Origin: Candidatus Villigracilis affinis
GTDB lineage: Bacteria; Chloroflexota; Anaerolineae; Anaerolineales; Villigracilaceae
Length of the DNA stretch: 64,000 bases
Direction: 5' to 3'
NCBI GenBank assembly: GCA_016718275.1
Contig: JADKEA010000020.1
Location: forward strand, 248,001 to 312,000
Positions 1 to 9,424 of this stretch are shown piece by piece (position 1 is the stretch's first letter; each line of letters opens with the position of its first letter). The notes beneath the pieces were generated by a model, which worked only from the letters and a program-made list of their open reading frames with translations, was not told where the DNA came from and searched no databases. Both the position numbers and the translations under genes were made by a program.

Positions 1-3000
1 CCGATCTTCTCTTTTGACCCATCCATATCGCGCGACCTTCAAGAGTGGCGTGCTTTTGTTTTGGTTGGGGTTCTCCGGGTGGTCTTGCTGATTTGGACCC
101 TAGCCCTGATCACTGGAGTGAATAACGTTTTTGAAGCATACATTCTGGAGGAAGAGAAAACTTCCAATCCACTGCTGTTGGCTGGATCTGTGCTGGCAGT
201 TTACCTGCTTGCTACCACTGTCCTTGCGGTGGTGACCTTTGGTCGTAAACTCCCGTACCATATCCGCGCATGGGGATTGCTTCTCGCGATCTATATAATC
301 GGCGCTACCGGGCTTGTATTGTCCTCCCTGAGCGGTGACGGTCGGATTCTCCTTTTTGCTTTTGTCATTCTTGCTGCTGTTTTCTTTGACCTTCGCTACA
401 GTGTGCCAGCGTTTGCCATCAGCCTGGCGACAATGTTCATCGTCGGGTACCTTCAGGTGAAAGGCGTTATTGTTGTTCCGCCCGAGCGTCAGATCATCTC
501 AGCAGACGTCTCATCTTGGACCAGTGGGGTGGTGGTTTTTCTTACCCTAAGCATTGCTGTACTCATTTCAATTACTTTTCTATTGCGCGTCCTGGGGGCC
601 AACCTCGATAAATCACAGGAACTTCTTAAGCGCGAGCAAAGACTTTCGCAGTTGTTGCGCACCGTCACAGGGATCAATCAACTCATCGTCCGTGAACAGG
701 ATCCGCACAAACTTTTGTCTGAAGCCTGCGCCTTGCTTGTGTCAGGGCGGGAATACTCCTTTGCATGGGTTGGTCTGCTTGAGCCCGACCATGTCACGCT
801 TAGACTTGCCGCGCAAGCTGGCGATGAAATCGATCCATCGCTGTTTAATTTTCGCATGGATGCGACTGCCCGCGGATTGGCTTGCGCGGTCAATGCAATA
901 AAGACGCGGTCCTTTTTCCGTGTTACGCCAGGCAAAGAAGGTGACTCCTGTATGGGGTGTCCGCGGCGTCTTACGGATCCGCAACGGGCCGGGGTTGCTT
1001 TGCCCTTGCTTCGCGACGAGCGGGCGCTGGGTGTGTTGGTCGTTGACCACACAACTTCATCTGGCGTGTTTGACGATGAGGAGACCCATTTGCTTCAGGA
1101 TTTGGCAAATGACCTGTCTTACGCGCTGGAGAAGATCGAAGTAAACGACCGTCTTCAAGTCTACGCCCGTCACCAGACTCTGCTGAATGAGATCACACAA
1201 ACCGCCCTTGAGACTCCCCGCCTTGAGGCTATGCTGCAAAAGTTCATTGAAGGCCTCGAAAAAGCATTAAGCGCGGATGGATATTATTTTTCACTTTGGA
1301 GCGAGGATACACAGCAGACGGAGAAGTCTGTCGGTTCCGAGTTGTTTAAAGATATTCTGCGATCCTTTCCAGACTTGAAACCCGGCGATAAAACATTCAG
1401 TCAATCTATTTTCGAAAGCGGTCATGTACTGGCGGTGAATGACGTATTGAATACTCCTCATATTAGCCCGCACCTTGCTGCCATGCTTCCGGTACACTCG
1501 GCAATGGGATTGCCCTTGATCGCGAACGACCAAAAACTTGGAGTACTTGTGCTCGGATTCCGCGAATCGCATTCCTTTTCTGCGGATGATATTCTGCTGG
1601 CAGAACAGGCTGCCCGGCAGATTGCTCTGGCTATATTAAAGGTGCGCCTTGATGAAGATACCCGTGCCAAGGCGGCTGAACTTGAGCGTTTGTATGCCGC
1701 GGCCCAGGACATGTCATCCAGTTTATTGGATGCACCCAAATTGCTGGCGAAATTGGCATATCACATGACCGAGGCATTGTCCGTGACCAGCGGGAACATC
1801 ATGTCAATTGACCTGGCAACCGAAACCATGACAGTTGTGGGGGAATATTGGGGTGTGTATGCTTCAACGAGCGAGATTCATTCGGATCTGGGAACGGTAT
1901 TCCCAAACCGGGAATACTCCACTATTATGCGTTCCATGCTCGCGGGTGAGGTGATCGTTCTACATTCAGATGATGAAGACATGACCGCAACCGAGCGCGA
2001 GCAATTCGCCAAATTTGGTATCCAATCCATGATGTTTGTGCCGATCATGGCCCATGGACAATTGTTCGGTGACATCGAGATCTGGGAGAGCCGTCATCGC
2101 CGCGAATTTAGTGCAGCGGATATCAGGCTCGCAAAAGCCATGGCCGGGCATGCTGCTTCGGTCATTGAGAATGCCAACCTTGTGAATGCTGTTCGCATGT
2201 CTGAAACTCGTTATCGGAATCTGGTGGAACAGGCTTCGGACGGGATATTCCTAGTCGATCCCGAAAAAAATCTACTGGATGTAAACCCAAGCGGTGCGGC
2301 TATGCTCGGGTATTCGGTTGAAGAACTCTTGACCATGAACGTTGATGACCTTGTGATCGCAGGCCAGTCAAACCTGATGATCGACGACTTGCGAATGGGA
2401 AAGTCGATGATCGTCGAGCAGCTCGTCAAACGAAAAGACGGCAGTACACTGCCGGTAGAGATCAGCGCAAGGATGCTGCCCAGTGGGTTCTTTCAGGGAA
2501 TCGTTCGTGACATTAGCGAACGCAGGCAGGCAGAAAAAGCTCTGGCAGAACGTGAAGCCTATTTCCGCGCGATGATCGAGAACTCTGCTGAAGGGGTTGC
2601 CATTTTGGATGCGGAGGGAATCGTTCGCTACCTCGCTCCTTCCGATGAACGCCTGACGGGATATGTCGCTTCAGAGGTTCAAGGAGAAAGCGGATTCAAG
2701 TTTATCCATCCTCAGGATCTACCCAGGGTCTTGAGTGTTTTCAAAGAAGGCGTATCAACTCCGGGCGCGGTCCGAACCGCTGAATATCGTCTCCAGCGCC
2801 TGGATGGAGAATGGCGTTACTTTGAGATCACCGGTCATAATATGCTTGATGATCCGCATATCGCCGGTGTGGTCGTTAATTATCGTGATGTGACGGAGCG
2901 CAAGCAGGCGGAGCAGGCTTTGCAGGAAAATCGCTCACGACTTGAAGCGGTCATCTCCTCAGCCTTGAACGGAATCATCACCATTGACGAGGATCAGCGC

Positions 3001-4422
3001 ATCATCCTCTTCAACCCATCTGCAGAGCGGATCTTTGGCTACCCAGCCGCCGATGTGGTCGGGCAGCCTCTCGAAATTCTTATTCCACAGCGTTTTCAAG
3101 GTTCTCATTCACAGCATGTAAAGGGTTATGCCGCCACCGGAGTGTCGGCGCGTCGAAAAGGATTGCTGGATTCTTTATACGGGAAACGCGCGAATGGCGA
3201 TGAATTTCCAATGGAGGCTTTCATCTCCCACTCCGAGGTGGGCGGGGAGAGATTTTTCACTGTTATTTTCCAGGACATCACCGAACGCAAGCAGGCAGAA
3301 GATACGTTGCGCCGCCATGCAATGGAGCTTGAAGTGTTGGCCGCCTCCTCCTCGGCTTTGCGTACTGCACAGAGCGTTTCAGAGATGGTTCCAATTCTTG
3401 CGCGTCATGCCCTCCGCGCCGTGGATGGAACCTATGCCTCCATCTTCCTGCTCGATGTTGAAACAGAGGAATTCGTTTCGCATGGCTGGTATTCGATGGA
3501 TTCCAACGTCGATTTCACATTGGCAGACGAGTCGAGTGTGAGGCATGTTTCCGGTACAGGCATCACTGGCCGCGTAGCATTGACAGGTGAGATCTATGTA
3601 ACAGAAGATATTCAAAAAGACCCGGTGTTGGTAATTTTGAATGGAGAACGGGAGCGCCTCCAGCATGTACATGGCGGCATCTCCCTGCCGCTGCGTGCGC
3701 AGGAAAAGATCATCGGCGTCATGCATATCTGGTCGTCACGGCCGCGCATCTTCAACGAAACCGAGATCCGCCTGCTCACTGCTCTTGCGGAAAATACCAG
3801 CAGCGCCATTCATCGTGCCATTCTATTCGAGCAAACCCTTGAACATGCAAGTGAACTTGCCACAGCCTATGACAACACCCTCGCAGGCTGGGCACGCGCG
3901 TTGGAATTGCGCGATGAGTTAACCGAAGGTCACACACGGCGCGTGACGGAATTAACCCTCAAACTGGCGCGTGCGCTGGAAATCCCTGAAAATGAAATCA
4001 TTCATATTCGACGTGGCGCATTGTTGCACGATATCGGCAAAATGGGAATTCCCGATTCCATTTTGCACAAGCCCGGCGCATTCACCGCGCAGGAGCGCAA
4101 GATTATGCAGCAGCATACGCAGTATGCCTATGATATGTTGGTATCCATTCCATTTCTTCAAGCCGCCCTTGATATTCCTTATTGTCATCATGAACACTGG
4201 GATGGTGCTGGCTATCCACGTGGGTTAAAGGGGGAGGATATTCCGCTTTCCGCGCGGATCTTCTCCATCATCGATGTTTGGGATGCCCTCACTTCAGATC
4301 GCCCCTATCGACAGGCATGGTCAAAAGAGAAAACCTGCGAATACATCCTTGAACGTTCAGGCAAACAGTTCGATTCTCAGATCGTCGAAGCCTTCTTTTC
4401 GGTTATCGCCGAAAACGATTAG
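1..4422 (+). CDS. Membrane multi-GAF/PAS sensor with HD-GYP phosphodiesterase domain (5' truncated)
   Basis: Predicted sensor protein that degrades cyclic di-GMP. The frame is open from the first base of the window, so the true start lies upstream; 1473 residues are visible. Numbering from the window edge, about six hydrophobic segments occupy residues 20-205. GAF-like domains follow at about 213-380 (with a CMGCP motif), 388-535 and 565-715, then three PAS domains (about 738-850, 853-975, 980-1100), a fourth GAF (1107-1260) and an HD-GYP domain (1290-1470). The HD-GYP domain keeps HDIGK and HHEHWDGAGYP, so hydrolase activity is likely; this is family knowledge, not a test. The stop codon overlaps the stop of the convergent lysA. 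It lies opposite a GGDEF sensor, so synthesis and breakdown of c-di-GMP may be encoded side by side. Ligands of the GAF and PAS domains cannot be read from sequence. Confidence 0.93.
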   Translation, partial: PIFSFDPSISRDLQEWRAFVLVGVLRVVLLIWTLALITGVNNVFEAYILEEEKTSNPLLLAGSVLAVYLLATTVLAVVTFGRKLPYHIRAWGLLLAIYIIGATGLVLSSLSGDGRILLFAFVILAAVFFDLRYSVPAFAISLATMFIVGYLQVKGVIVVPPERQIISADVSSWTSGVVVFLTLSIAVLISITFLLRVLGANLDKSQELLKREQRLSQLLRTVTGINQLIVREQDPHKLLSEACALLVSGREYSFAWVGLLEPDHVTLRLAAQAGDEIDPSLFNFRMDATARGLACAVNAIKTRSFFRVTPGKEGDSCMGCPRRLTDPQRAGVALPLLRDERALGVLVVDHTTSSGVFDDEETHLLQDLANDLSYALEKIEVNDRLQVYARHQTLLNEITQTALETPRLEAMLQKFIEGLEKALSADGYYFSLWSEDTQQTEKSVGSELFKDILRSFPDLKPGDKTFSQSIFESGHVLAVNDVLNTPHISPHLAAMLPVHSAMGLPLIANDQKLGVLVLGFRESHSFSADDILLAEQAARQIALAILKVRLDEDTRAKAAELERLYAAAQDMSSSLLDAPKLLAKLAYHMTEALSVTSGNIMSIDLATETMTVVGEYWGVYASTSEIHSDLGTVFPNREYSTIMRSMLAGEVIVLHSDDEDMTATEREQFAKFGIQSMMFVPIMAHGQLFGDIEIWESRHRREFSAADIRLAKAMAGHAASVIENANLVNAVRMSETRYRNLVEQASDGIFLVDPEKNLLDVNPSGAAMLGYSVEELLTMNVDDLVIAGQSNLMIDDLRMGKSMIVEQLVKRKDGSTLPVEISARMLPSGFFQGIVRDISERRQAEKALAEREAYFRAMIENSAEGVAILDAEGIVRYLAPSDERLTGYVASEVQGESGFKFIHPQDLPRVLSVFKEGVSTPGAVRTAEYRLQRLDGEWRYFEITGHNMLDDPHIAGVVVNYRDVTERKQAEQALQENRSRLEAVISSALNGIITIDEDQRIILFNPSAERIFGYPAADVVGQPLEILIPQRFQGSHSQHVKGYAATGVSARRKGLLDSLYGKRANGDEFPMEAFISHSEVGGERFFTVIFQDITERKQAEDTLRRHAMELEVLAASSSALRTAQSVSEMVPILARHALRAVDGTYASIFLLDVETEEFVSHGWYSMDSNVDFTLADESSVRHVSGTGITGRVALTGEIYVTEDIQKDPVLVILNGERERLQHVHGGISLPLRAQEKIIGVMHIWSSRPRIFNETEIRLLTALAENTSSAIHRAILFEQTLEHASELATAYDNTLAGWARALELRDELTEGHTRRVTELTLKLARALEIPENEIIHIRRGALLHDIGKMGIPDSILHKPGAFTAQERKIMQQHTQYAYDMLVSIPFLQAALDIPYCHHEHWDGAGYPRGLKGEDIPLSARIFSIIDVWDALTSDRPYRQAWSKEKTCEYILERSGKQFDSQIVEAFFSVIAEND

Positions 4423-5717
4423 ATCCCCTCATCGCGCGCCAGGAGATCCTGAATCGTTTCCCTGCGTTGGATCACGCGGGCTGTTCCTTTTTCCAGCCAC
4501 AACACGGCTGGCCGCCTCGATCCGTTGTAATTTGATGACATGCTTAATTGATACGCGCCCGATGCGGGAATGGCGATCAACCCACCTTCGTGGATTTTTG
4601 GCATGGGCAGATCTTCGATGACGACATCTCCCGATTCGCAAAACGGACCGGCGATGGAAACAACCTCGCTTCGCTCTCCGCCGACACCTGATACCGGTAA
4701 ACAAGAATATCTCGCCCCGTACATCGCATGCCGCGGATTATCCGTCATGCCGCCGTCGGTCAATATCCAAACTTTTTCACCGCGTCTTTTGACCGCGCCA
4801 ACCCTGTACACAGCCACGCCTGCCCGCGCCACCAAACTGCGGCCTGGTTCCAAATGTAAATGGGGGAGGGCAAGTCCGCGTGCCTGACAGCCTGCGATCA
4901 CATTCTCAGAGATCACACGCACATATTCATCTGTATTCGGCTGTGGAAGTTCATCTTCGTGATAGGCCACGCCCCAGCCGCCGCCCGGGCTGAAATGCCA
5001 TTCACCTGAAAACCCGACCTCCTTTGCAAGGTCAAGCCCAATGCTGATCGCCGCTTTCAGTGGATTCGCATCGCGAAAATTAGACCCCTGATGAAAATGG
5101 ATTCCGTTCAATGGCAGGTTGTGCTGTTTGCAAAATTCCGCCGCTTCCAAAATTTCCGCACCAGTCATTCCGAATTTACTGCCGTGTTGACCGGTCTGTG
5201 TGTGGGCGTGATGGGTTTCAACGGCCAGCCCGGGCAACAGGCGAAGCCAAAGATCAGGAAATTGGGAATTGGATACGGTGAATAGTTGGCGAATCTGCTT
5301 GAGTTCGGTCATATTATCAACGACGATCGTCCCCGCATTTTGGATCGCAGACTTCAGGTCATGGATGGATTTATTCACCCCATGTACAAGGATACGCTCG
5401 CGCGGTACGCCGCCTGCCAGCGCAAAGGCGATTTCGCCTTCACCTGTGCAATCGACATATAAGCCATGTCCATGCGCCCATTGTGCAATGGCAGTGCATA
5501 GGAATGCCTTTCCTGCATAAGTAACAGAACCAGCTTCCGGGTAGTGCGAAGCGAGGGCGGTTTTATATCCAGTGGATGCTTCATCCATGGTGACCTTGTC
5601 GTATAGATACAAAGGCGTGCCATGTTCCCCGGTCAACTTTTCAAGGTCATGACCGGCAATGAAGAGGGTGTCTTTTTCGATTGTTGTTGAAATAGGGAAG
5701 AGTTCAAGTCTGTTCAT
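4419..5717 (-). CDS. lysA: Diaminopimelate decarboxylase
   Basis: PLP-dependent fold-type III decarboxylase that converts meso-diaminopimelate to lysine and CO2, the last step of lysine synthesis. The 432-residue length fits the family. Visible motifs are TYAGKAF, with the probable Schiff-base lysine at K70, HFHQGSNF, the phosphate-binding GGGWGVAY, EPGRSLVARAG, and CESGD near the C-terminus, which supplies the cysteine and acidic residue of the dimer active site. The start overlaps the end of the upstream GGDEF gene by 14 bases, so it is probably translationally coupled as the last gene of an operon with the DivIC-like gene. Other members of this fold (carboxynorspermidine or ornithine decarboxylases) are possible, but the CESGD and HQGS motifs favour LysA. 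Confidence 0.93.
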   Translation of the reverse strand: MNRLELFPISTTIEKDTLFIAGHDLEKLTGEHGTPLYLYDKVTMDEASTGYKTALASHYPEAGSVTYAGKAFLCTAIAQWAHGHGLYVDCTGEGEIAFALAGGVPRERILVHGVNKSIHDLKSAIQNAGTIVVDNMTELKQIRQLFTVSNSQFPDLWLRLLPGLAVETHHAHTQTGQHGSKFGMTGAEILEAAEFCKQHNLPLNGIHFHQGSNFRDANPLKAAISIGLDLAKEVGFSGEWHFSPGGGWGVAYHEDELPQPNTDEYVRVISENVIAGCQARGLALPHLHLEPGRSLVARAGVAVYRVGAVKRRGEKVWILTDGGMTDNPRHAMYGARYSCLPVSGVGGERSEVVSIAGPFCESGDVVIEDLPMPKIHEGGLIAIPASGAYQLSMSSNYNGSRRPAVLWLEKGTARVIQRRETIQDLLARDEGI

Positions 5718-8256
5718 TTTTATTTAGATTGCCCGCGACAAAGATTTGATTTTTACCGAGACGTTTGGCCATGAGTTCGGCGTGGTCTGCGGCAAGCAGG
5801 AGATTTGCCAGCGTATTCCCATCTTCCGGGAAAGTGGCGACTCCAATACTTAATGTATACCCGGAGACCACTGAGTTTTCAGCGTGCGCTTCGTTTGCAC
5901 TTGCACGTGCCGAGTTTTGCAGTCGCCGTGCGAATTCAAATGCGCCGCTTTTGTTCGTGTTGGGCAGGAGAATGGCAAATTCATCGCCGCCATATCTTGC
6001 GGCAGTGTCGTATTTGCGTAAATTACTGCGGATCAAAGTTGCGGTTGCCTTGAGGCGCACATCGCCTGCGGGGTGACCCCACTTGTCGTTATATTGCTTG
6101 AAGGAATCGATATCGAAAATAATGAGCGAGAGTGGATATCCCAGCCGTGTGGAGCGTTCCACTTCGGCGGTCAAGTATTCTTCGAGTGCATGACGATTGG
6201 CAAGTCCGCTCACGGCATCGGTCATCGCCATTGCCTTGACTTGTGCGTGCAATCGGGCGTTGTCCACTGCAAGAGCAATGGGGCTGGAGAGGGTGGTCAA
6301 TAATTCAACATCATCCTGTGTGAGAATACGACTTGCATCGCCTTCCACATTGAGCGTTCCGAGAACGATATTTTCCTTCAATAGGGGAACACATATTTCA
6401 CTTTTGACAGTGTGATCCGTCCTGAGGAAGACGGGTTCCTTTGACGTATCCTGAATGAATTGAACGGTTTTTGTTTTTATCGTGCGTCCGCTTACGCCCT
6501 GACTGATGTGTATCTTGGAAATTACCATTTCCAGTGGATACCCGACCTGTGCACCCAGGTGAAGATAATCTTCCTTCAATAGATAAATGCTGACATGGCT
6601 GTAACCAAAGGAATTTTTCAGCTCATTCACGACGGCTGTAAAAGTGGTTTCCAGATCCAGAGATCTGACCACAACCCGAGAAACAGCCTGAACCGCGGCC
6701 ATGACTCGCAAATGCTCCTGTGCACGTGAATATAGCCTGGCTCTTTGAAGGGAGGCGGATATCTGCGTTACGAGTGTTTCCAGCGTGGAGGCATCTTCCT
6801 GATTGAAGGCATCGGCTTCTATGCTTTCCACGTACAAAGCGCCATACAAATTCTTCCCCGTAAAGATCGGAACACAGATTGCGGAGCCGTAATGTTCATC
6901 GTTCGAGAAATAATAGGGATCTTCTGCTACATTTCTTGAAATATAGGTTTTGCGTATCGCCGCTGTATGACCAATGATTCCCTTTCCCACATCCTGCCTG
7001 AAACCGGGAGAGTAGCCGAAATCTTCCGTACCGGAGATGACGGTCACTTCCATGATGTTATCTGGAACCAGCAGGGAGATTGCAGCTTCGGCATATCCAA
7101 AACGTTCTACGACCGCTTCAATGGACCGCTGAAGGATCTCCATTTCATCGAAGCTGTCTGCGATCTGCCTGCCGACCTCTTCGAGCAATCCCAATTGGGC
7201 TGAGCGGCGAAACTCCGCTTCGAGAATTTCATGTTCCTGTGTAATGTCATGAATGACCAGAACACGGCCCAACGGGTCAACGCCATTTTTATTTAAATGG
7301 ATGATGGATATTTCATACCAGATTGGTGTTCCGTTTTTTACCAGCTTGAGCTTGATCGCTTCGTCTGTAGAATCCCAGCGTTCCCTGAATAACTCGGGCT
7401 TAGGCAGGGCATCGAAAATATGCATTCCGACCACATTCTCCTTGATTTCAAGCCATTTTTTGGCGGCACTGTTCAGGTCGTTAATTCGGTCTTGAGAATC
7501 GGTCACGATGATCGCATCACGCAGGTTTTCCACGATGAGCGGCGCGGCAATTGGGAACAGGTTGAACAGCCCGAAACGGAAATATCCGAATGCAAGCAGT
7601 GGAGCAGATAATGCAAATGAGAGCGGGGTGGGGTCGAGATTGCTATTGGCTGTTTCGGTGATAAATATCAGATTGAAGCTCAAGGTGATGAGCGCCCCCA
7701 ATAACATGGTGCCAGTCTGTGTTCTGAAGATTTTCGGCGAACGGATGTATGTGATGATGTAAACAAGAAACCCGATGGCGATGAAGAGATAGGCAATGGC
7801 TGTGAAGAACCAGAAACCAGGTCCAAAGGTGATCTGCAGCGGTCCAAGTTCACCATTTGATGGCATTTCCAAAGATGTCCAAATCAACTTGTGAGCTTCA
7901 TTGGTCAACCCCAGTAGAAAAGATGTGATGCCTGGTATGGTCATCAAGAGAACATGTCCGCGTTTCGACCACCATGGGCTGATGCCTGTGTAACGCAGGG
8001 CGAATCCCAGCCAGAGCGGCGGCGATATGCCCATGCCAAGGTAGAGGATTTTTCTAGAGGCGATCTTTAGGGGGAGGGATGGAAGCGTGATCTCGCATAG
8101 GTAAAATATGACCCAGATCATCATGGCAAGCATTAAAAAACCGAAAGTCTTGGCCCCGGGTTTCTTCCAATTCAGGAAAGTGCGATAGGCAATGCCTGAA
8201 GTAAGTATGATCAGAATTACAAGGCAAAACGAGAATATCGCTAAATTGATTTGCAT
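5704..8256 (-). CDS. 7TM/PAS/GAF-GAF diguanylate cyclase (GGDEF)
   Basis: Predicted membrane diguanylate cyclase that makes cyclic di-GMP from two GTP. Residues 1-225 hold about seven hydrophobic segments resembling the histidine-kinase N-terminal 7TM module. A PAS-like domain (about 240-345), two GAF domains (about 370-505 and 515-665) and a GGDEF domain (about 675-840) follow. The active-site loop RYGGDEFAIL is intact, and RKYD lies exactly five residues before GGDEF, matching an RxxD inhibitory I-site, so product feedback inhibition is likely. There is no EAL domain. It begins 11 bases after the DivIC-like gene and overlaps lysA. The pairing with lysA probably reflects operon structure rather than a shared pathway. 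Confidence 0.93.
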   Translation of the reverse strand: MQINLAIFSFCLVILIILTSGIAYRTFLNWKKPGAKTFGFLMLAMMIWVIFYLCEITLPSLPLKIASRKILYLGMGISPPLWLGFALRYTGISPWWSKRGHVLLMTIPGITSFLLGLTNEAHKLIWTSLEMPSNGELGPLQITFGPGFWFFTAIAYLFIAIGFLVYIITYIRSPKIFRTQTGTMLLGALITLSFNLIFITETANSNLDPTPLSFALSAPLLAFGYFRFGLFNLFPIAAPLIVENLRDAIIVTDSQDRINDLNSAAKKWLEIKENVVGMHIFDALPKPELFRERWDSTDEAIKLKLVKNGTPIWYEISIIHLNKNGVDPLGRVLVIHDITQEHEILEAEFRRSAQLGLLEEVGRQIADSFDEMEILQRSIEAVVERFGYAEAAISLLVPDNIMEVTVISGTEDFGYSPGFRQDVGKGIIGHTAAIRKTYISRNVAEDPYYFSNDEHYGSAICVPIFTGKNLYGALYVESIEADAFNQEDASTLETLVTQISASLQRARLYSRAQEHLRVMAAVQAVSRVVVRSLDLETTFTAVVNELKNSFGYSHVSIYLLKEDYLHLGAQVGYPLEMVISKIHISQGVSGRTIKTKTVQFIQDTSKEPVFLRTDHTVKSEICVPLLKENIVLGTLNVEGDASRILTQDDVELLTTLSSPIALAVDNARLHAQVKAMAMTDAVSGLANRHALEEYLTAEVERSTRLGYPLSLIIFDIDSFKQYNDKWGHPAGDVRLKATATLIRSNLRKYDTAARYGGDEFAILLPNTNKSGAFEFARRLQNSARASANEAHAENSVVSGYTLSIGVATFPEDGNTLANLLLAADHAELMAKRLGKNQIFVAGNLNKNEQT

Positions 8257-8267
8257 TAAGTTGATCT

Positions 8268-8645
8268 TTATTCGTTAAAGAAAAGACTCCACCAGACTTC
8301 CCAGTTTTGCATTGGAGTGGCAGCGGGGATTGGCGTGGCAACGATCACGGGTTCGCTTCCCGGTTGACCGATCGGGATGACGGGTTGGTCACCCTCCTGC
8401 ACATAATGACCCTGCGTGCGCGCCCATTCATCCACCGCTGCAGTGGATTCCGCGTAGGCCACCTGCGTGTTGAGCGCAATCTGGGTCTCCATGGCCTGCG
8501 TGGCGATGGTACGTACCTGATCACGCTGGTCATTTAATCGGTTCAATTCTTCGAGGCGCGTATTGAATTCAATGACCACGAGGATCAAAACAAAAATACC
8601 AAAAAATGTCGCGGCACGCCGAAGGTTGATGGGGAGATTTGGCAT
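8268..8645 (-). CDS. DivIC/FtsB-like septum formation initiator protein
   Basis: Small bitopic membrane protein of 125 residues. A short cytoplasmic N-terminus is followed by one transmembrane helix at about residues 10-27 and a charged, heptad-like helix at 28-60. The stretch EWARTQGHYVQEGD resembles the conserved end of the FtsB/DivIC family, whose members bridge FtsL and FtsQ/DivIB in the divisome. The C-terminus is a Pro-rich tail ending in Trp-rich residues, longer than in E. coli FtsB. It is the promoter-proximal gene of a minus-strand operon with the GGDEF sensor and lysA. The promoter reads TTGCCA, 17 bases, TAAGAT, then six bases to the ATG, so the transcript is probably leaderless. 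The family call rests on architecture and a short motif. Confidence 0.6.
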   Translation of the reverse strand: MPNLPINLRRAATFFGIFVLILVVIEFNTRLEELNRLNDQRDQVRTIATQAMETQIALNTQVAYAESTAAVDEWARTQGHYVQEGDQPVIPIGQPGSEPVIVATPIPAATPMQNWEVWWSLFFNE

Positions 8646-8651
8646 GCCTGT

Positions 8652-8704
8652 ATCTTAATCGGATTTGGCTTGATTGGCAAGAAAGGTGCCCTTTATGGTA
8701 CAAT
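8652..8704. promoter_or_regulatory. Overlapping divergent promoters for the DivIC-like operon and rplI
   Basis: On the minus strand, TTGCCA (8675-8680) and TAAGAT (8652-8657) are 17 bases apart, and the -10 box lies six bases before the ATG. On the plus strand, TTGGCA (8674-8679) and TACAAT (8699-8704) are 19 bases apart. The two -35 boxes overlap within the heptamer TTGGCAA, so only one polymerase could bind at a time. Confidence 0.6.
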
Positions 8705-8713
8705 CTGCCCCCG

Positions 8714-8737
8714 CAGAACGTAGTACCCTTCGTTCTG
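8714..8737 (+). other. rplI: Hairpin in the rplI 5' leader
   Basis: CAGAACG (8714-8720) pairs perfectly with CGTTCTG (8731-8737) around a 10-base loop, inside the predicted untranslated leader of rplI. It has no U-tract. It may stabilise the message or take part in control of L9 synthesis. No known ribosomal-protein leader class is recognised. Confidence 0.45.
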
Positions 8738-8769
8738 ACTATCTCACTCCCAGAAAGGGCTTGAATAAA

Positions 8770-9330
8770 ATGAAAGTTATGCTTGTTAAGGACGTCTACA
8801 AATTAGGTCGCGCCGGGGATATTAAGAAAGTGGCTGATGGTTATGGCCGCAACTTCCTCATCCCGCAGGGTTTCGCCGTATTGGCAACCGAAGGTGCTTT
8901 GAAGCAGGTACAGAAGATCAAGGCTCAGGCTGAGATCCGTCGTTCCTCCCAGAATGAAGAACTCAAAGGCCTCTCCGATCAGATCAAGGATGTGGTTCTC
9001 ACTTTCCCCGCCAAGGCAGGCGACACCGGCAAACTGTATGGTTCCATTACCACACAGGATATCGCCACCGCGTTGACCGAGAAGGTCCGTTTCGAAGTGA
9101 AACGCCAGCAGGTCGATATCCAACCGATCCGCACCTTGGGCGAATTCAGCGCTCACATCCGCCTGACCATGGATCTGGTTCCCGAAGTCAAGATCATTGT
9201 CCATCGCGATGGTGAAGCTGCCGAACACGCCGTTGAAGAAGAAAAGGCTGAGAAGCCAAAGAAGAGCGGCGGTAAAGCAAAAGAAGAAGCTGCTGCTGCC
9301 GAAGAAGCACCAGCCGCCACAGCCGAATAA
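8770..9330 (+). CDS. rplI: 50S ribosomal protein L9 with long charged C-terminal tail
   Basis: Ribosomal protein L9 binds domain V of 23S rRNA near the L1 stalk. The start is taken as the ATG before KVMLVKDVYKLGRAGD, with an AAAGGG ribosome-binding site about 10 bases upstream; an upstream in-frame extension back to 8674 lacks conservation. The N-terminal signature (VADGYGRNFLIPQGFA) is followed by the long connecting helix and a C-terminal domain with KLYGSITTQDIA. The protein is 186 residues, against about 150 in E. coli. The extra ~35 residues are a Lys/Glu/Ala-rich tail without known function. The gene stands alone with its own promoter, not in the usual rpsF-ssb-rpsR cluster. Confidence 0.96.
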   Translation: MKVMLVKDVYKLGRAGDIKKVADGYGRNFLIPQGFAVLATEGALKQVQKIKAQAEIRRSSQNEELKGLSDQIKDVVLTFPAKAGDTGKLYGSITTQDIATALTEKVRFEVKRQQVDIQPIRTLGEFSAHIRLTMDLVPEVKIIVHRDGEAAEHAVEEEKAEKPKKSGGKAKEEAAAAEEAPAATAE

Positions 9331-9340
9331 GAAACACCCC

Positions 9341-9368
9341 ACATCACCGGCGCAAGTCGGTGATGTTT
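9341..9368 (+). terminator. Probable intrinsic terminator of rplI
   Basis: ACATCACCG (9341-9349) pairs with CGGTGATGT (9358-9366) around an eight-base loop and is followed by a short T run. The weak U-tract makes it a moderate terminator. Confidence 0.5.
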
Positions 9369-9389
9369 ATAATATGGAACGCGACCCTT

Positions 9390-9418
9390 TTAGCGAATTC
9401 CCTGAAGCGCAGTAAAAT
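9390..9418 (+). promoter_or_regulatory. Possible leaderless promoter of the RodZ-like gene
   Basis: TAAAAT (9413-9418) lies six bases before the ATG, with a weak TTAGCG 17 bases further upstream. No ribosome-binding site is present. The spacing would place the transcript start at or next to the A of the start codon. Confidence 0.4.
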
Positions 9419-9424
9419 ACTTTT

